A stretch of 64,000 nt of DNA from CAVXTF01 sp963701375 (GTDB lineage Bacteria > Actinomycetota > Acidimicrobiia > Acidimicrobiales > CAVXTF01). The stretch is from contig CAVOZT010000004.1 of assembly GCA_963701375.1 (NCBI GenBank), positions 1,736,001 to 1,800,000 on the forward strand, in the 5' to 3' direction. Below are positions 52,608-61,164 of the stretch, one piece after another; within the stretch, counting starts at the first letter, position 1; every line of letters begins with the position of its first letter. A program made the position numbers and the translations under genes. The notes below the pieces were generated by a model, which had not been told where the DNA came from, made no database searches, and saw only the letters and a program-made list of their open reading frames with translations.

Positions 52608-52637
52608 AGTCTGGGTCTCACAGCCTGGGCCTCACAG
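52596..52637. repeat. Three tandem 14-bp repeats at a stop/start junction
   Basis: Copies at 52596-52609 and 52610-52623 are identical (TCTGGGTCTCACAG); the third, 52624-52637, differs at two positions. On the minus strand each copy contains CTGTGAG, which holds both TGA and GTG. The first-read copy supplies the HD-GYP stop (52634-52632) and the last-read copy the kinase GTG start (52607-52605). The repeat length is not a multiple of three, so extra copies also change which GTG is in frame. Confidence 0.85.
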
Positions 52638-53915
52638 CGAGGATTCCCGCCGGACGGTGCGGCGGACAGAATCGAGTTCGGCGACAGGGATGCTCATGAA
52701 CGCGTCAACCGCATCTGGCCAGAACTGGGCGCCTCTACCCCTTTGGACCTCGAGCCGCGCAGCCTCGATGGAGAGCGCGCTGCGATACGGACGCGTTGTC
52801 GTCATGGCGTCGAAGACGTCGGCCAACGGGAAGATCCGCGCCCCGAGCGGTATCTCTTCGCCCTTCAAACCCCTCGGATATCCCGTCCCGTCCCATCTTT
52901 CATGATGGGCGTGGACGATCTCGTTCGCCGCAGCTAGGAACGGGATCTTGTCCAAAATTGTCCGTCCGGCTTCGGGATGCCCTTTGATCATCGCCCACTC
53001 GACGTCGTCGAGTGGCCCGTCCTTCATGAGAACCGCGTCTGGCACTGCGAGCTTCCCGACGTCGTGGAGCAAGAACCCGTACTCGAACTGTGGGTCTTCG
53101 GCATGTTCGGGCGCGACCACGGCGGTGATCGCCATCCCGTACAAGCTGACACGGTGGAGGTGCCCACCCGTGTACGCGTCCTTCGCTTCTACTGCGATCG
53201 CGAGCCCCCGGACGGTGGACTCGTAGGTCTGCGTGAGCTGGCTCAGTGCGTCGGCCAATTCTTGGGACCGGTCGCGCTCGGCCAGGTATGTGGAACGTAG
53301 GTCCACCGCGTAAGCATCGAGCTGCCGGCGTATCGCCTCAGCCTCTGCGAGGCTCTCCTCGAGAATGAGTTGCACCCGGTAGCGCTCCACCGCGAGGCCG
53401 AGTGCAAGCAATGAAGACCCGTCGGCCTCCACGCTCGACATCGGCCGGCCTGCCGCGAGCCGCTTGGCGACCACGACGGCCGCGACCAGGCCGTCGACCG
53501 AACACGGCATGGCCACGACTTCGAGCGCCGGACCCTGGTCCTCGAACGACCGGACGACGCGGCGACCTGATCGCATCGCCTCTACGGCCGTCTCGTCCGC
53601 CGGATCCTCCACAGGCGCAGGTGACCGCCCACTTCCGGTAGCGGCAACCAGGACCAAGCGGTCGTCACCCCGGTCGTCGCCGACCACCGCGTAGACGGCA
53701 GCGCTCTCGGCACGGAAGGGCACGACGGCGTGGCGCAACAACTCGCCACAGAGCCTCCTGGCTTCTGGCGTTCTCGAATTCCCGATCGCTTCGTTGCTCC
53801 CGTTCCGGCCCGGCACGGGACCCGGGCTGACGGTCGCCTCTGCGGCTGTGTTCAAACGGAGCAGCCGGAGCCGCGTCGGCGCGTGGGAGTGGGAGCGATC
53901 CCGTCCGCGGACCAC
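52632..53915 (-). CDS. GAF-like plus HD-GYP domain protein (c-di-GMP phosphodiesterase)
   Basis: 427 residues. Residues about 50-190 look like a GAF sensor; a coiled coil follows (EEAEAIRRQLDAYAVDLRST, approximately 205-245); the HD-GYP domain occupies 250-425, with the His-Asp pair in GFLLHDVGKLAVPD, and HHERWDGTGYPRGLKGEEIP, which contains the GYP signature. HD-GYP proteins hydrolyse c-di-GMP. First gene of the signalling operon: the following kinase and receivers may control it or be controlled by it. The start (GTG 53915) is uncertain; the first 25 residues look non-conserved. Confidence 0.88.
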   Translation of the reverse strand: MVRGRDRSHSHAPTRLRLLRLNTAAEATVSPGPVPGRNGSNEAIGNSRTPEARRLCGELLRHAVVPFRAESAAVYAVVGDDRGDDRLVLVAATGSGRSPAPVEDPADETAVEAMRSGRRVVRSFEDQGPALEVVAMPCSVDGLVAAVVVAKRLAAGRPMSSVEADGSSLLALGLAVERYRVQLILEESLAEAEAIRRQLDAYAVDLRSTYLAERDRSQELADALSQLTQTYESTVRGLAIAVEAKDAYTGGHLHRVSLYGMAITAVVAPEHAEDPQFEYGFLLHDVGKLAVPDAVLMKDGPLDDVEWAMIKGHPEAGRTILDKIPFLAAANEIVHAHHERWDGTGYPRGLKGEEIPLGARIFPLADVFDAMTTTRPYRSALSIEAARLEVQRGRGAQFWPDAVDAFMSIPVAELDSVRRTVRRESSL

Positions 53916-54119
53916 CTCACAAGCCTATGAACAACGGCAGGCCAAGGCGAGGCTCCGCAGCTGTGTTGGGCCTGTGTTGTCCGGCGGTCGATCCCGGGCG
54001 GCCCGGCGCCACGGTCGGTTGCATGCGCCACACCACCAGGCGCCTCTCCACATTGCGCGTCAGAGCCGCCTGCGCCGAATTTCGGAGTCGGCCGGGCTCC
54101 CCCCGGGTAGCGTGCATCC
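53916..54119. other. Divergent promoter region
   Basis: Lies between the HD-GYP operon (minus) and the F420-type oxidoreductase (plus). No gene; no convincing promoter elements picked out by eye. Confidence 0.35.
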
Positions 54120-54995
54120 GTGCAACTCGGCGTGTTCTTACCCACTGCAAGCCCGTTTGCAACAGGGGAATGGCTTCACGCCGTCGCTTCCGAAGTGGAA
54201 TCCAGGGACCTGCACACTGTGTGGGTGCCCGAACACGTAGTGCAATTCGCTGAGTACGAGTCGCTATACCCGTACTCCCCGGACGGGAAGATCCCGATCC
54301 CACCCAGCTCGGGCATGCTCGATCCCTTCACGACCTTGGCTTTCCTGGCCGCAGCCACGACCACCGTGCGCCTCGGCACTGCAATCTGCCTTCTCGCCCA
54401 GCGAAACCCGGTGTACGCGGCCAAAGAGGTCTCGACGCTCGACTGGCTGTCAGGTGGACGCGTGGACCTGGGCGTCGGCATCGGCTGGCTGCGCGAGGAA
54501 TATGAAGCAGTAAGCGTGCCTTGGGCTCGCCGCGGCGAGAGAACAGAGGAGTGTGTCGACGTCCTGAAGTCGTTTTGGTGCGACGAGGTGTCGTCGTACG
54601 AGGGCAAGACCGTTACTGTCCCAGCTTGCACGATGAACCCGAAGCCGCTGCAACAGCCGCACCCTCCTGTCCATATCGGCGGCGAGAGCGACGCCGCGAT
54701 CAGCCGTGCCGCACGCATCGGCCAGGGCTGGCACTCGTTCGGTCGTCTGCCGGCAGACGTTCCGGGAGCGCTGGCTCGCCTGGACGACGAGCTCGACAAG
54801 GCGGGCCGGAGCCGCGCCGACTTTCAAGTCACTGTTTGTCCGTACATGCACGGTGTTACTCCCGAAATGGTCGACCAGTACGCCGAGACCGGGATAGACC
54901 AGCTCTCTGTGATGCTCGTCGCCTTCGCTCCCTCAGACGTTGCGCCTCAGCTCGACTTGTTGGAGCCCTGTTTCGAACGGGCCCGCCGGAGTTGA
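54120..54995 (+). CDS. LLM-class oxidoreductase, probably F420-dependent
   Basis: A 291-residue luciferase-fold protein of the size typical for F420-dependent dehydrogenases (TIGR03619-like). Landmarks: VWVPEHVVQFAEYES near residue 34, LDPFTTLAFLAAATTTVRLGT, LDWLSGGRVDLGVGIGWLREE (the conserved substrate/cofactor block) and PHPPVHIGGES. Starts at GTG 54120. Substrate unknown. It is 13 bp upstream of a membrane-protein pair and may share its transcript. Confidence 0.83.
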   Translation: MQLGVFLPTASPFATGEWLHAVASEVESRDLHTVWVPEHVVQFAEYESLYPYSPDGKIPIPPSSGMLDPFTTLAFLAAATTTVRLGTAICLLAQRNPVYAAKEVSTLDWLSGGRVDLGVGIGWLREEYEAVSVPWARRGERTEECVDVLKSFWCDEVSSYEGKTVTVPACTMNPKPLQQPHPPVHIGGESDAAISRAARIGQGWHSFGRLPADVPGALARLDDELDKAGRSRADFQVTVCPYMHGVTPEMVDQYAETGIDQLSVMLVAFAPSDVAPQLDLLEPCFERARRS

Positions 54996-55008
54996 GGAAC
55001 CGCGGCTC

Positions 55009-55806
55009 GTGAGCGGCGCCACTGCTGCCATCGCGCTCGCCGTATTCGCCGCCAGTGCGGTCGAGTCGGTGGAGGCCGTGACGATCGTCATCGCCGCGGG
55101 TGTGACCCGCGGATGGCGGTCTGCGTTCGAGGGGGCTGCGGTTGCCCTGGTCGTCCTCGCAGCCATTGTCGCGGTTCTCGGCCCCCTCGTCGTGAGGGCT
55201 CCGCTCAACGGGCTGCGCATCGTCATCGGCGCCCTCTTGCTCGTCTACGGCATGCAATGGCTTCGCAAGGCGATCCTTCGTGCCGCCGGGGTCATCCCCA
55301 AGCACGACGAGGACGCCATCTTCGAGCGCGAGGTCGCGCGGCTCGAAGATCCGGATTCACAGCAAAGTGCCCAAACCGAAAACGGGACGACAAGGGTGAA
55401 GCAACGACCGGTCAGGGACCGGATCGGGTTCACGGTGGCCTTCAAGGGAGTGCTGCTAGAAGGCTTCGAGGTGGTCGTGATAGTCGTCACATTGGGGACC
55501 ACCAATCGCGAGCTCGGGGTGTCGGCGCTCGCCGCCCTCGCCGCCGTCGTGATCGTCACGGGGGTGGGTGCAGCACTCAGCCGGCAGCTGTCTGGTGTAC
55601 CCGAGAACGCTCTGAAGATGTTCGTCGGGATCCTGCTCGTGAGCTTCGGCACCTTCTGGTCCGGAGAAGGACTAGGTGTCCATTGGCCTGGATCCGACCT
55701 TGCGATCCTCGTTCTGGTCGGGATCTACGCAGCAATTGCCGCCCTTCTCACTCGGCTCGCTTCTTACATGAACAGTCAGCTGACGGAGGCGGATGCCACC
55801 GCGTGA
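55009..55806 (+). CDS. Polytopic membrane protein, COG4280-like, with FTR1-like E-x-x-E motifs
   Basis: 265 residues from GTG 55009 with six to seven helices. Two halves each begin with an acidic membrane motif: ASAVESVEAVTIVIAAGVTRG near residue 15 and KGVLLEGFEVVVIVVTLGTT near residue 145. The spacing E-x-x-E recalls the iron-binding REGLE motifs of FTR1 iron permeases, though overall similarity cannot be judged here. A charged loop of about 50 residues (near 95-140) separates the halves. Function not established; a metal or ion transporter is a reasonable guess. Confidence 0.65.
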   Translation: MSGATAAIALAVFAASAVESVEAVTIVIAAGVTRGWRSAFEGAAVALVVLAAIVAVLGPLVVRAPLNGLRIVIGALLLVYGMQWLRKAILRAAGVIPKHDEDAIFEREVARLEDPDSQQSAQTENGTTRVKQRPVRDRIGFTVAFKGVLLEGFEVVVIVVTLGTTNRELGVSALAALAAVVIVTGVGAALSRQLSGVPENALKMFVGILLVSFGTFWSGEGLGVHWPGSDLAILVLVGIYAAIAALLTRLASYMNSQLTEADATA

Positions 55807-56059
55807 CGATGCAGGTGAGCCGGGGCCTAAGGGCTCGAAGCGGTTGACCGCAGCGCTCCGCTCGTTCGGAGAGTTCTGGCTGGACTTCTTGGTGGGTGAC
55901 ACGCCTGAGCTCCTCGTCGGAACTCTGATCGTGATCGGCGCAGGTGCTCTCGTAGTTCACCAGCGTGCCCCCCGCGTGGTCGTGATAGTGGCCATCCCGT
56001 TGCTGGCGGTGATTCTTCTGCTCGGTTCGGTTGTACGCCGGGCGCGGGCACGACGGTAG
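55793..56059 (+). CDS. Small two-helix membrane protein
   Basis: 88 residues from ATG 55793, overlapping the preceding membrane-protein gene by 14 nt. A charged cytosolic start (about 1-35) with FGEFWLDFLVGDTPELLVG is followed by two helices (about 40-56 and 62-78) and a basic end. The overlap suggests it is an accessory subunit of that protein. No named family recognised. Confidence 0.6.
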   Translation: MPPRDDAGEPGPKGSKRLTAALRSFGEFWLDFLVGDTPELLVGTLIVIGAGALVVHQRAPRVVVIVAIPLLAVILLLGSVVRRARARR

Positions 56060-56070
56060 TTTCTCGGTTC

Positions 56071-56865
56071 GTGGCTACCGCAGTGTTCTTTCACGCCCAC
56101 CCTGACGACGAGGTGATCGCGACGGGCGGGACCATGGCGAAGATGGCGTCTCAGGGTCACAGGGTGATCGTTGTCACTGCGACTCGCGGAGAGCTCGGCG
56201 AGATGCCAGAAGGCATGCTCAAGGACGGCCAGACCATCGTGCAGCTACGAGAGCACGAGCTCGAGGAGTCGTGCCGTACTCTCGGCGTGGCACGCGGGGA
56301 GTACCTCGAATACAAGGACTCGGGCATGGCGGGCGAGCCCAGCAACGACGACCCCGCCTCCTTTTGGCAGGCCGACCTCGAAGAAGCATCGCGCCGGCTT
56401 GCCTCGATCCTTGACGAGGAGAACGCCGACGTGCTCACCGTGTACGACGAGCACGGAGGGTACGGACACCCGGACCACATTCAGGTCCACCGGGTCGGGG
56501 TGCGTGCGGCACAGATCGCCGGTACTCCCGCCGTGTTCATGGCGACTGTGAACCGCGACCGGGTTCGGGAACTGATGTCGAATGCGGCCGAACTGGGAGT
56601 ACAACCCCCTGGCGAGGATGACGGAATCGACGTCGACACGTTCGGCGAACCGGCTGAGCGAATCACGACCGCTGTGGACGTGACCGCGTTCCTCGGGGCG
56701 AAGCGCAAGGCGATGCGGGCTCACGCAAGCCAGATCACCGAGGACTCGTTCTTCTTGTCGCTGCCCGACGATCTGTTCGAACTGGTTTGGGGAACCGAGT
56801 GGTACATAAAGCTCGGGTCATCACCTTCCGCTGAAATCTCTACATCGCTCGTCGACGAGGCCTGA
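56071..56865 (+). CDS. PIG-L family deacetylase (MshB/Mca-like)
   Basis: Zinc-dependent N-deacetylase of 264 residues. The metal site is HAHPDDEV at residues 8-15 plus the later His in YGHPDHIQVHR; VTATRGELGE is the other conserved block. The length and the C-terminal WGTEWYIKLG are typical for actinobacterial LmbE proteins, which include mycothiol deacetylase MshB and mycothiol conjugate amidase Mca. Starts at GTG 56071, 11 nt after the small membrane protein. Which of the mycothiol enzymes it is, if either, cannot be told from sequence alone. Confidence 0.85.
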   Translation: MATAVFFHAHPDDEVIATGGTMAKMASQGHRVIVVTATRGELGEMPEGMLKDGQTIVQLREHELEESCRTLGVARGEYLEYKDSGMAGEPSNDDPASFWQADLEEASRRLASILDEENADVLTVYDEHGGYGHPDHIQVHRVGVRAAQIAGTPAVFMATVNRDRVRELMSNAAELGVQPPGEDDGIDVDTFGEPAERITTAVDVTAFLGAKRKAMRAHASQITEDSFFLSLPDDLFELVWGTEWYIKLGSSPSAEISTSLVDEA

Positions 56866-56919
56866 CTGACTAGACCTGGCTGACGAATAGGTGCGAGTCA
56901 CTCGCCCTCGCACGCGGGC

Positions 56920-58377
56920 TCAGCCCGCTGCGGTCGACGATTCCAGTGTGGCGTGAATCGTGAGCTCGCGCTTCTGCCTCCAAAGCTCGAGCGTCACCCG
57001 GTGACCCGGTTGGCCGTTCTCCACGTCGGCTTGAAGGTCCTCGGACGAAGAGACCGCTCGCGAGTCATAGCGGACGATGACGTCGCCGAGCTTCACGCCT
57101 GCCAGGTCTGCCGGCGAGCCGCTCACCACCGAGACGACCACCGCCCCGTTCGACACCGCCAGGCCGTACTGGTTCTGTAACCCCGGAGTGTTGGAGATGA
57201 CCTCGACCCCGAGCATCGCCTTTCCGGGCTGGGTCCCTTTCTCGAGACCCCTGAGCGCGCCGACGAGGCGCTCGGCGGGAATGGCGAAGCCGATGTCCTG
57301 AGCGGGCGTGTCGCCAGGATTCGAAGACGCGAGCGCAGTATTCATCCCGACCACTCGACCGGCGGAATCGAGAAGCGGACCACCAGAGTTACCCGGGTTG
57401 ATCGGGGCATCCGTCTGGATCATGTCGACGAGCGGGGCATCCCCAGCTGTTCCAGGTGTGCTCGAGCCGATGCTCGAGGTGGTGCCCGAAGTCGTGGCGT
57501 TGGTCGCTTGGACCGTGCGGCCGAGCGCAGAGACGATTCCCGACGTCACGGTCGGCGTGCCGGCCGAGAGGCCGAGCGAGTCCCCGATCGCAATCACCGC
57601 ATCTCCGACCACGAGGCTGTCCGAGTCGCCGAAGATGACCGGCACGAGACCAGGTGGCGGATCGGAAATCCGGATCAGGGCGATGTCCTGGTTCGAGTCG
57701 GTTCCGACAACGAAAGCGGGAACGGACTGGATCTGCCCGTGCAGCGTCACCGACACCGCTACCGATCCGGCAACCACGTGGTTGTTCGTCAGGATGTCGC
57801 CCTCGTCGTCGACGATCATGCCGGTGCCCTGATCGAGGTTCGGCGACCCGCCACCCAACTCCGACGCGCTCGGTCCCGTTGCGGTGATGGTGACCACCGA
57901 GCTCAGTGTCTTCGACACGATCGCGGGTATCGAACTGCCGTCTGCGAGAGCCGGGCCCGCAGAACCGTGTACCACCGTCACCTGGACGGCACCGGGAGTC
58001 TCCGACAGATGTGACACCGCGACCACCACTGCGCCAACCGCACCGCCCGCAACGCCTGCCACCAACGCCACGAGCGCGACCGCGAGTGGTTTGCCCCCGG
58101 TTGCATTCTTCGCTCCCGGTCGGGACCCCTTGTTCGACTCCGGCTTGGTCCACCACTTCGAGCGTCTGCGCGAGGTCGGACCAGTTCTGAACAACGCGAT
58201 CGACGGGGCGAGACCGCCCGCACCCCACAGATGGGACACCGCGCCGTCGCGACCGGGAACTGATGTCCGGGCATGAGACTCGCGCTCGTCCACCGCCCAC
58301 TCCCGCCAACCGCTCGGTGGCGCGTAAGTGTCGGCGGGGTGCTCTGTGTCGATCATCGCGCCGCCGTCTTGGTCCAC
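56920..58377 (-). CDS. Membrane-anchored HtrA/DegP-like serine protease with PDZ domain
   Basis: About 485 residues. GTG 58377 is chosen because GGAGG lies 8 nt upstream; ATG 58356 is also possible. Residues to about 90 are cytosolic and low complexity; a membrane helix spans about 97-122; the trypsin-like domain has the catalytic His in LTNNHVVAGS, Asp in SNQDIALIRIS and Ser in NPGNSGGPLL; a PDZ domain follows with GAVVVSVVSGSPADLAG. Extracytoplasmic quality control is the usual role. A Ser/Thr/Gly insert before the catalytic Ser is long (about 20 residues). Confidence 0.92.
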   Translation of the reverse strand: MDQDGGAMIDTEHPADTYAPPSGWREWAVDERESHARTSVPGRDGAVSHLWGAGGLAPSIALFRTGPTSRRRSKWWTKPESNKGSRPGAKNATGGKPLAVALVALVAGVAGGAVGAVVVAVSHLSETPGAVQVTVVHGSAGPALADGSSIPAIVSKTLSSVVTITATGPSASELGGGSPNLDQGTGMIVDDEGDILTNNHVVAGSVAVSVTLHGQIQSVPAFVVGTDSNQDIALIRISDPPPGLVPVIFGDSDSLVVGDAVIAIGDSLGLSAGTPTVTSGIVSALGRTVQATNATTSGTTSSIGSSTPGTAGDAPLVDMIQTDAPINPGNSGGPLLDSAGRVVGMNTALASSNPGDTPAQDIGFAIPAERLVGALRGLEKGTQPGKAMLGVEVISNTPGLQNQYGLAVSNGAVVVSVVSGSPADLAGVKLGDVIVRYDSRAVSSSEDLQADVENGQPGHRVTLELWRQKRELTIHATLESSTAAG

Positions 58378-58638
58378 CCTCGTTCCCTCCTGCAAGGCAT
58401 CGCGGCCCCGGCCATCGCCCTAGCCGTGCCTGACAGAGCCCGGACCCACGAGGCGGGACCCCAGCTCTGAGCCGCTATGTGCTCCCTGCAACTGTCCCAG
58501 GATACGGACACCTGGGACCCTGCCGGACGCGACCACCCAAACCCGCGCTCGATCGGACGAGAACTGGGCGGCCGCCGGCCGCATCAGATGCGTTCAAGAA
58601 AGTCGTTGGCACCATCATTGCTAGCGTTGTCCCTCGGC

Positions 58639-60054
58639 ATGGGGCGCAGGATCGACATCGAGCTAACGAGCAAGCGCGACGACGGGACGTGGACGTGGCG
58701 CGCTCCAGGAGCGCGCGAGCCGCGCGGGATAGTCGACGGCGGGCTGCTTCCTCCGGATGCCACTCCCGGCACCGTCCTTCGCGCCGAGGCGGAATTCGAA
58801 CTCGAAGGAATCCTCGTCACCTCGGTCGTGGGCTCGAAGACTGCACAACACAGTGGTCGCGAGGGCGAGCGCATCGAGATTCTCGGCTCGACGATGAAAC
58901 AGAGCACGGTGTCTGTGTCGCTTGCTTCTCCCGGCGGCAAGGGACGCGGTCGGGGACCCGGCCTTTTCGACGACCGCCCTCCCGCGAGACGGGGCGCTCC
59001 TCGGGGGGACAGAACGGACCGGGATCAGAAAGCCTCGACACACCCGCGCCGTACGGACAGAACCGTACCGGGCGACGGCGATCGAGCTCCTTCTTCGCGG
59101 TCTTCCGGTGAGCGCGGACGAAGGCCCGATGCCGGCGCGCCTCCTCGCGACGCGCGCTCTCCACAATCGCGCCCGTCAACACCGGACCGGCGCCCGCGGG
59201 TGGACTCGACGCGGGGTCCTCGCGCCGCCGGAGCGCGCCCTGGGTCCGGGGAGCGCAACGGGCGACCGCGCGCCCTGCAAGCTTCGACCGAACACCGCAA
59301 CGCTGCGTTGGCATTACTGCGACCGGAGCAGCTTCCCGTTGCGGAGCAGTTGCTGAAGGGTGGAATTCCCGCTTTGCGGCGGGCAATTGACGATCAGAAT
59401 TCGCGCGCCCGTGCTGAAGGGCGCGCCGAGGTCGCGCCAGAGCTTTTGCTCTCGATGGCCGACGAGCTTCTTCCGAAGATGAACCTCGCGGCGTGGAAGG
59501 ACCGCGCAGTCGCCGCACGAGCGGCAGACCGTGACTGCCCGTTGCGCGAACTTCGGGCCGTGGTCGCAGCCGCATCGACGGTCAACGTCGACGACGAGGG
59601 TCGCGAGCTTCTTGCGACCCTGCGCAAGTCGCTCGACGAACGCGTGACCGCCCTGCGCGAATCCTGGCTCAACCGCATCTCTCGCGCCCTCGACGAAGGT
59701 CGGATCGTGGAGGGGCTTCACGTTGCGAGCCGCGCACCGGAGCCTGCGATGCGCTTGCCCGCCGAATTGGCTGTGAGGCTCTCTGACGTTGCGGGGTCTG
59801 CCATGCGCTCGGACCTCGACGATCAGGAATGGCTCCAGATCCTCGAAGCCGTGGTCGGCTCGCCGGTCAGGCGAACGGTCAAACCTGCCGGCCTTCCGTC
59901 GGTCGAAAGCGAGGCGGTTCTGAAAGCGGCGAGACATGCCGCCGGGAGCGTTCCTCAACTTGCCCGGCTTCTCGGGCTGCCGATTCCGCCGCCTCCCGGT
60001 CCTAGGCGTCCTCCGAGACAACTTGGCCCCGCTCGACGCGCCGCTCCCGCCTAG
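58639..60054 (+). CDS. Lineage-type protein of unknown function with disordered linker
   Basis: 471 residues from ATG 58639 (the frame is open to 58477; ATG 58588 is possible). Residues about 1-90 form a beta-rich domain (IDIELTSKRDDGTWTWRAPG, then GTVLRAEAEFELEGILVTSV) that resembles a small nucleic-acid-binding fold. Residues about 100-215 are an Arg/Gly/Pro/Asp-rich disordered linker. Residues 220-470 are helical (LALLRPEQLPVAEQLLKGG, ELRAVVAAASTVNVDDEGRE) with a Pro/Arg-rich end. The layout suggests an RNA- or ribosome-associated protein. No named family recognised. Confidence 0.6.
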   Translation: MGRRIDIELTSKRDDGTWTWRAPGAREPRGIVDGGLLPPDATPGTVLRAEAEFELEGILVTSVVGSKTAQHSGREGERIEILGSTMKQSTVSVSLASPGGKGRGRGPGLFDDRPPARRGAPRGDRTDRDQKASTHPRRTDRTVPGDGDRAPSSRSSGERGRRPDAGAPPRDARSPQSRPSTPDRRPRVDSTRGPRAAGARPGSGERNGRPRALQASTEHRNAALALLRPEQLPVAEQLLKGGIPALRRAIDDQNSRARAEGRAEVAPELLLSMADELLPKMNLAAWKDRAVAARAADRDCPLRELRAVVAAASTVNVDDEGRELLATLRKSLDERVTALRESWLNRISRALDEGRIVEGLHVASRAPEPAMRLPAELAVRLSDVAGSAMRSDLDDQEWLQILEAVVGSPVRRTVKPAGLPSVESEAVLKAARHAAGSVPQLARLLGLPIPPPPGPRRPPRQLGPARRAAPA

Positions 60055-60057
60055 TAG

Positions 60058-60531
60058 CTAGAGCTCCCGATGCATCGTGATGAGGCGCGCTTTGAAACCC
60101 GCTGCCTCGAAGAAGTTCTTCGTCGCGCGCTGCCCGGGGAGCGCACTCACGTCGATCGCCCTGCAACCTTTGGCTCCTAGCCAGGCGATCAGATCGTCGA
60201 GCATCGCCCGGCCGACCCCCACCCCCCTCGCATCGGGCTCCACGTAGAAGGCGTCGACGACCCCGAGCGAGGTCTCTCCGACCAACTCGGCGCGAGCCGA
60301 CGCCAAGCCGACGACCACGTCTTCCAGAAGCCCGACCACGACCGTGCGGCGCGGGTCGGAAAGGACGAGCGACAGGCCTCCTGGCCGCATCAGGGCCTTC
60401 GCAAGCAATCCCGTTTCGCGCCGGGCGAACAACGAGCCACCTCTTACGCCAGAGATCTCTTCGAGTGCTCGCACGCACAATTCGGCGCATGCGTCAGCAT
60501 CCGCGACACTCGCCGGCCGCACGCTCTCCAT
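60058..60531 (-). CDS. GNAT-family N-acetyltransferase
   Basis: 157 residues with the GNAT fold: VRPASVADADACAELCVRAL at the N-terminus, VDAFYVEPDARGVGVGRAML as the acetyl-CoA pyrophosphate-binding motif A (R-G-V-G-V-G-R), and ALPGQRATKNFFEAAGFKAR as motif B. The acceptor cannot be told. It converges on the preceding gene, with three base pairs between the two stops. Confidence 0.85.
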   Translation of the reverse strand: MESVRPASVADADACAELCVRALEEISGVRGGSLFARRETGLLAKALMRPGGLSLVLSDPRRTVVVGLLEDVVVGLASARAELVGETSLGVVDAFYVEPDARGVGVGRAMLDDLIAWLGAKGCRAIDVSALPGQRATKNFFEAAGFKARLITMHREL

Positions 60532-60568
60532 TAACTGGCCCGCCTAGCGACCCGATGGGCCGGGCGTC

Positions 60569-61156
60569 TCAGGGACCCTCGAGTGAAGGCTCGCCGGTAA
60601 GAAGCTGCTCCACCCGGTTCAGGATGGTGGCGCGGTGGCGGTTGGAGCGTTCGTGTGCCTGAACCTCGAGCAGCTCGTCCGTCGACAGACCTGCCAGAAG
60701 CTTCACGACCTGGGATGCCGAGAGCGTGTCGTAAGCCGGGATCGCAAGGTCTCCCCGGGCGGCCTGTCCGTTGCTCGAACTCGAGGTGTCTGCGTGGACG
60801 TCTACAGGGGGGGTGGGTGCAGAGACGCTGTCAGATAGGTGCCCGGGTTGAGGTTGTTCCCTGGCCGTGCCGATATTGCGAGGAGGTGCGGCGCGCCGCG
60901 AGCCTCTCTCGGGTTTCGCAGGCTCAGGCTCGGGCTCGAGTACGTGTCGCAACCTCTTCGACACTTCTCGGAAACCCATCTGCACCGCGAACTGCCCGAC
61001 CACACGAGCCGTAGCGCTCCGACCCTCGATCCTGTTCCGGCCCTTTTCGACGAGGCTCGGCAATTCCTCGGCGATCGTGAGCGCAAGCCCGGCCGGCGCG
61101 AACACGAACAGGTCCAGCAAGCGATCCTTGGCAGATTCTCTGTCGGGGGCCGGCAT
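60569..61156 (-). CDS. Actinobacterial protein with a conserved C-terminal helical domain
   Basis: 195 residues from ATG 61156, 8 nt after the DUF4193 gene. The N-terminal part DRLLDLFVFAPAGLALTIAE and VEKGRNRIEGRSATARVVGQ resembles helical lipid-droplet- or membrane-associated actinobacterial proteins; a Pro/Ser linker lies at about 95-140; the C-terminal AIPAYDTLSASQVVKLLAGL and RSNRHRATILNRVEQLL form a small helical module often found at the end of such proteins. Function unknown. Confidence 0.65.
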   Translation of the reverse strand: MPAPDRESAKDRLLDLFVFAPAGLALTIAEELPSLVEKGRNRIEGRSATARVVGQFAVQMGFREVSKRLRHVLEPEPEPAKPERGSRRAAPPRNIGTAREQPQPGHLSDSVSAPTPPVDVHADTSSSSNGQAARGDLAIPAYDTLSASQVVKLLAGLSTDELLEVQAHERSNRHRATILNRVEQLLTGEPSLEGP

Positions 61157-61164
61157 GCTCTCGG

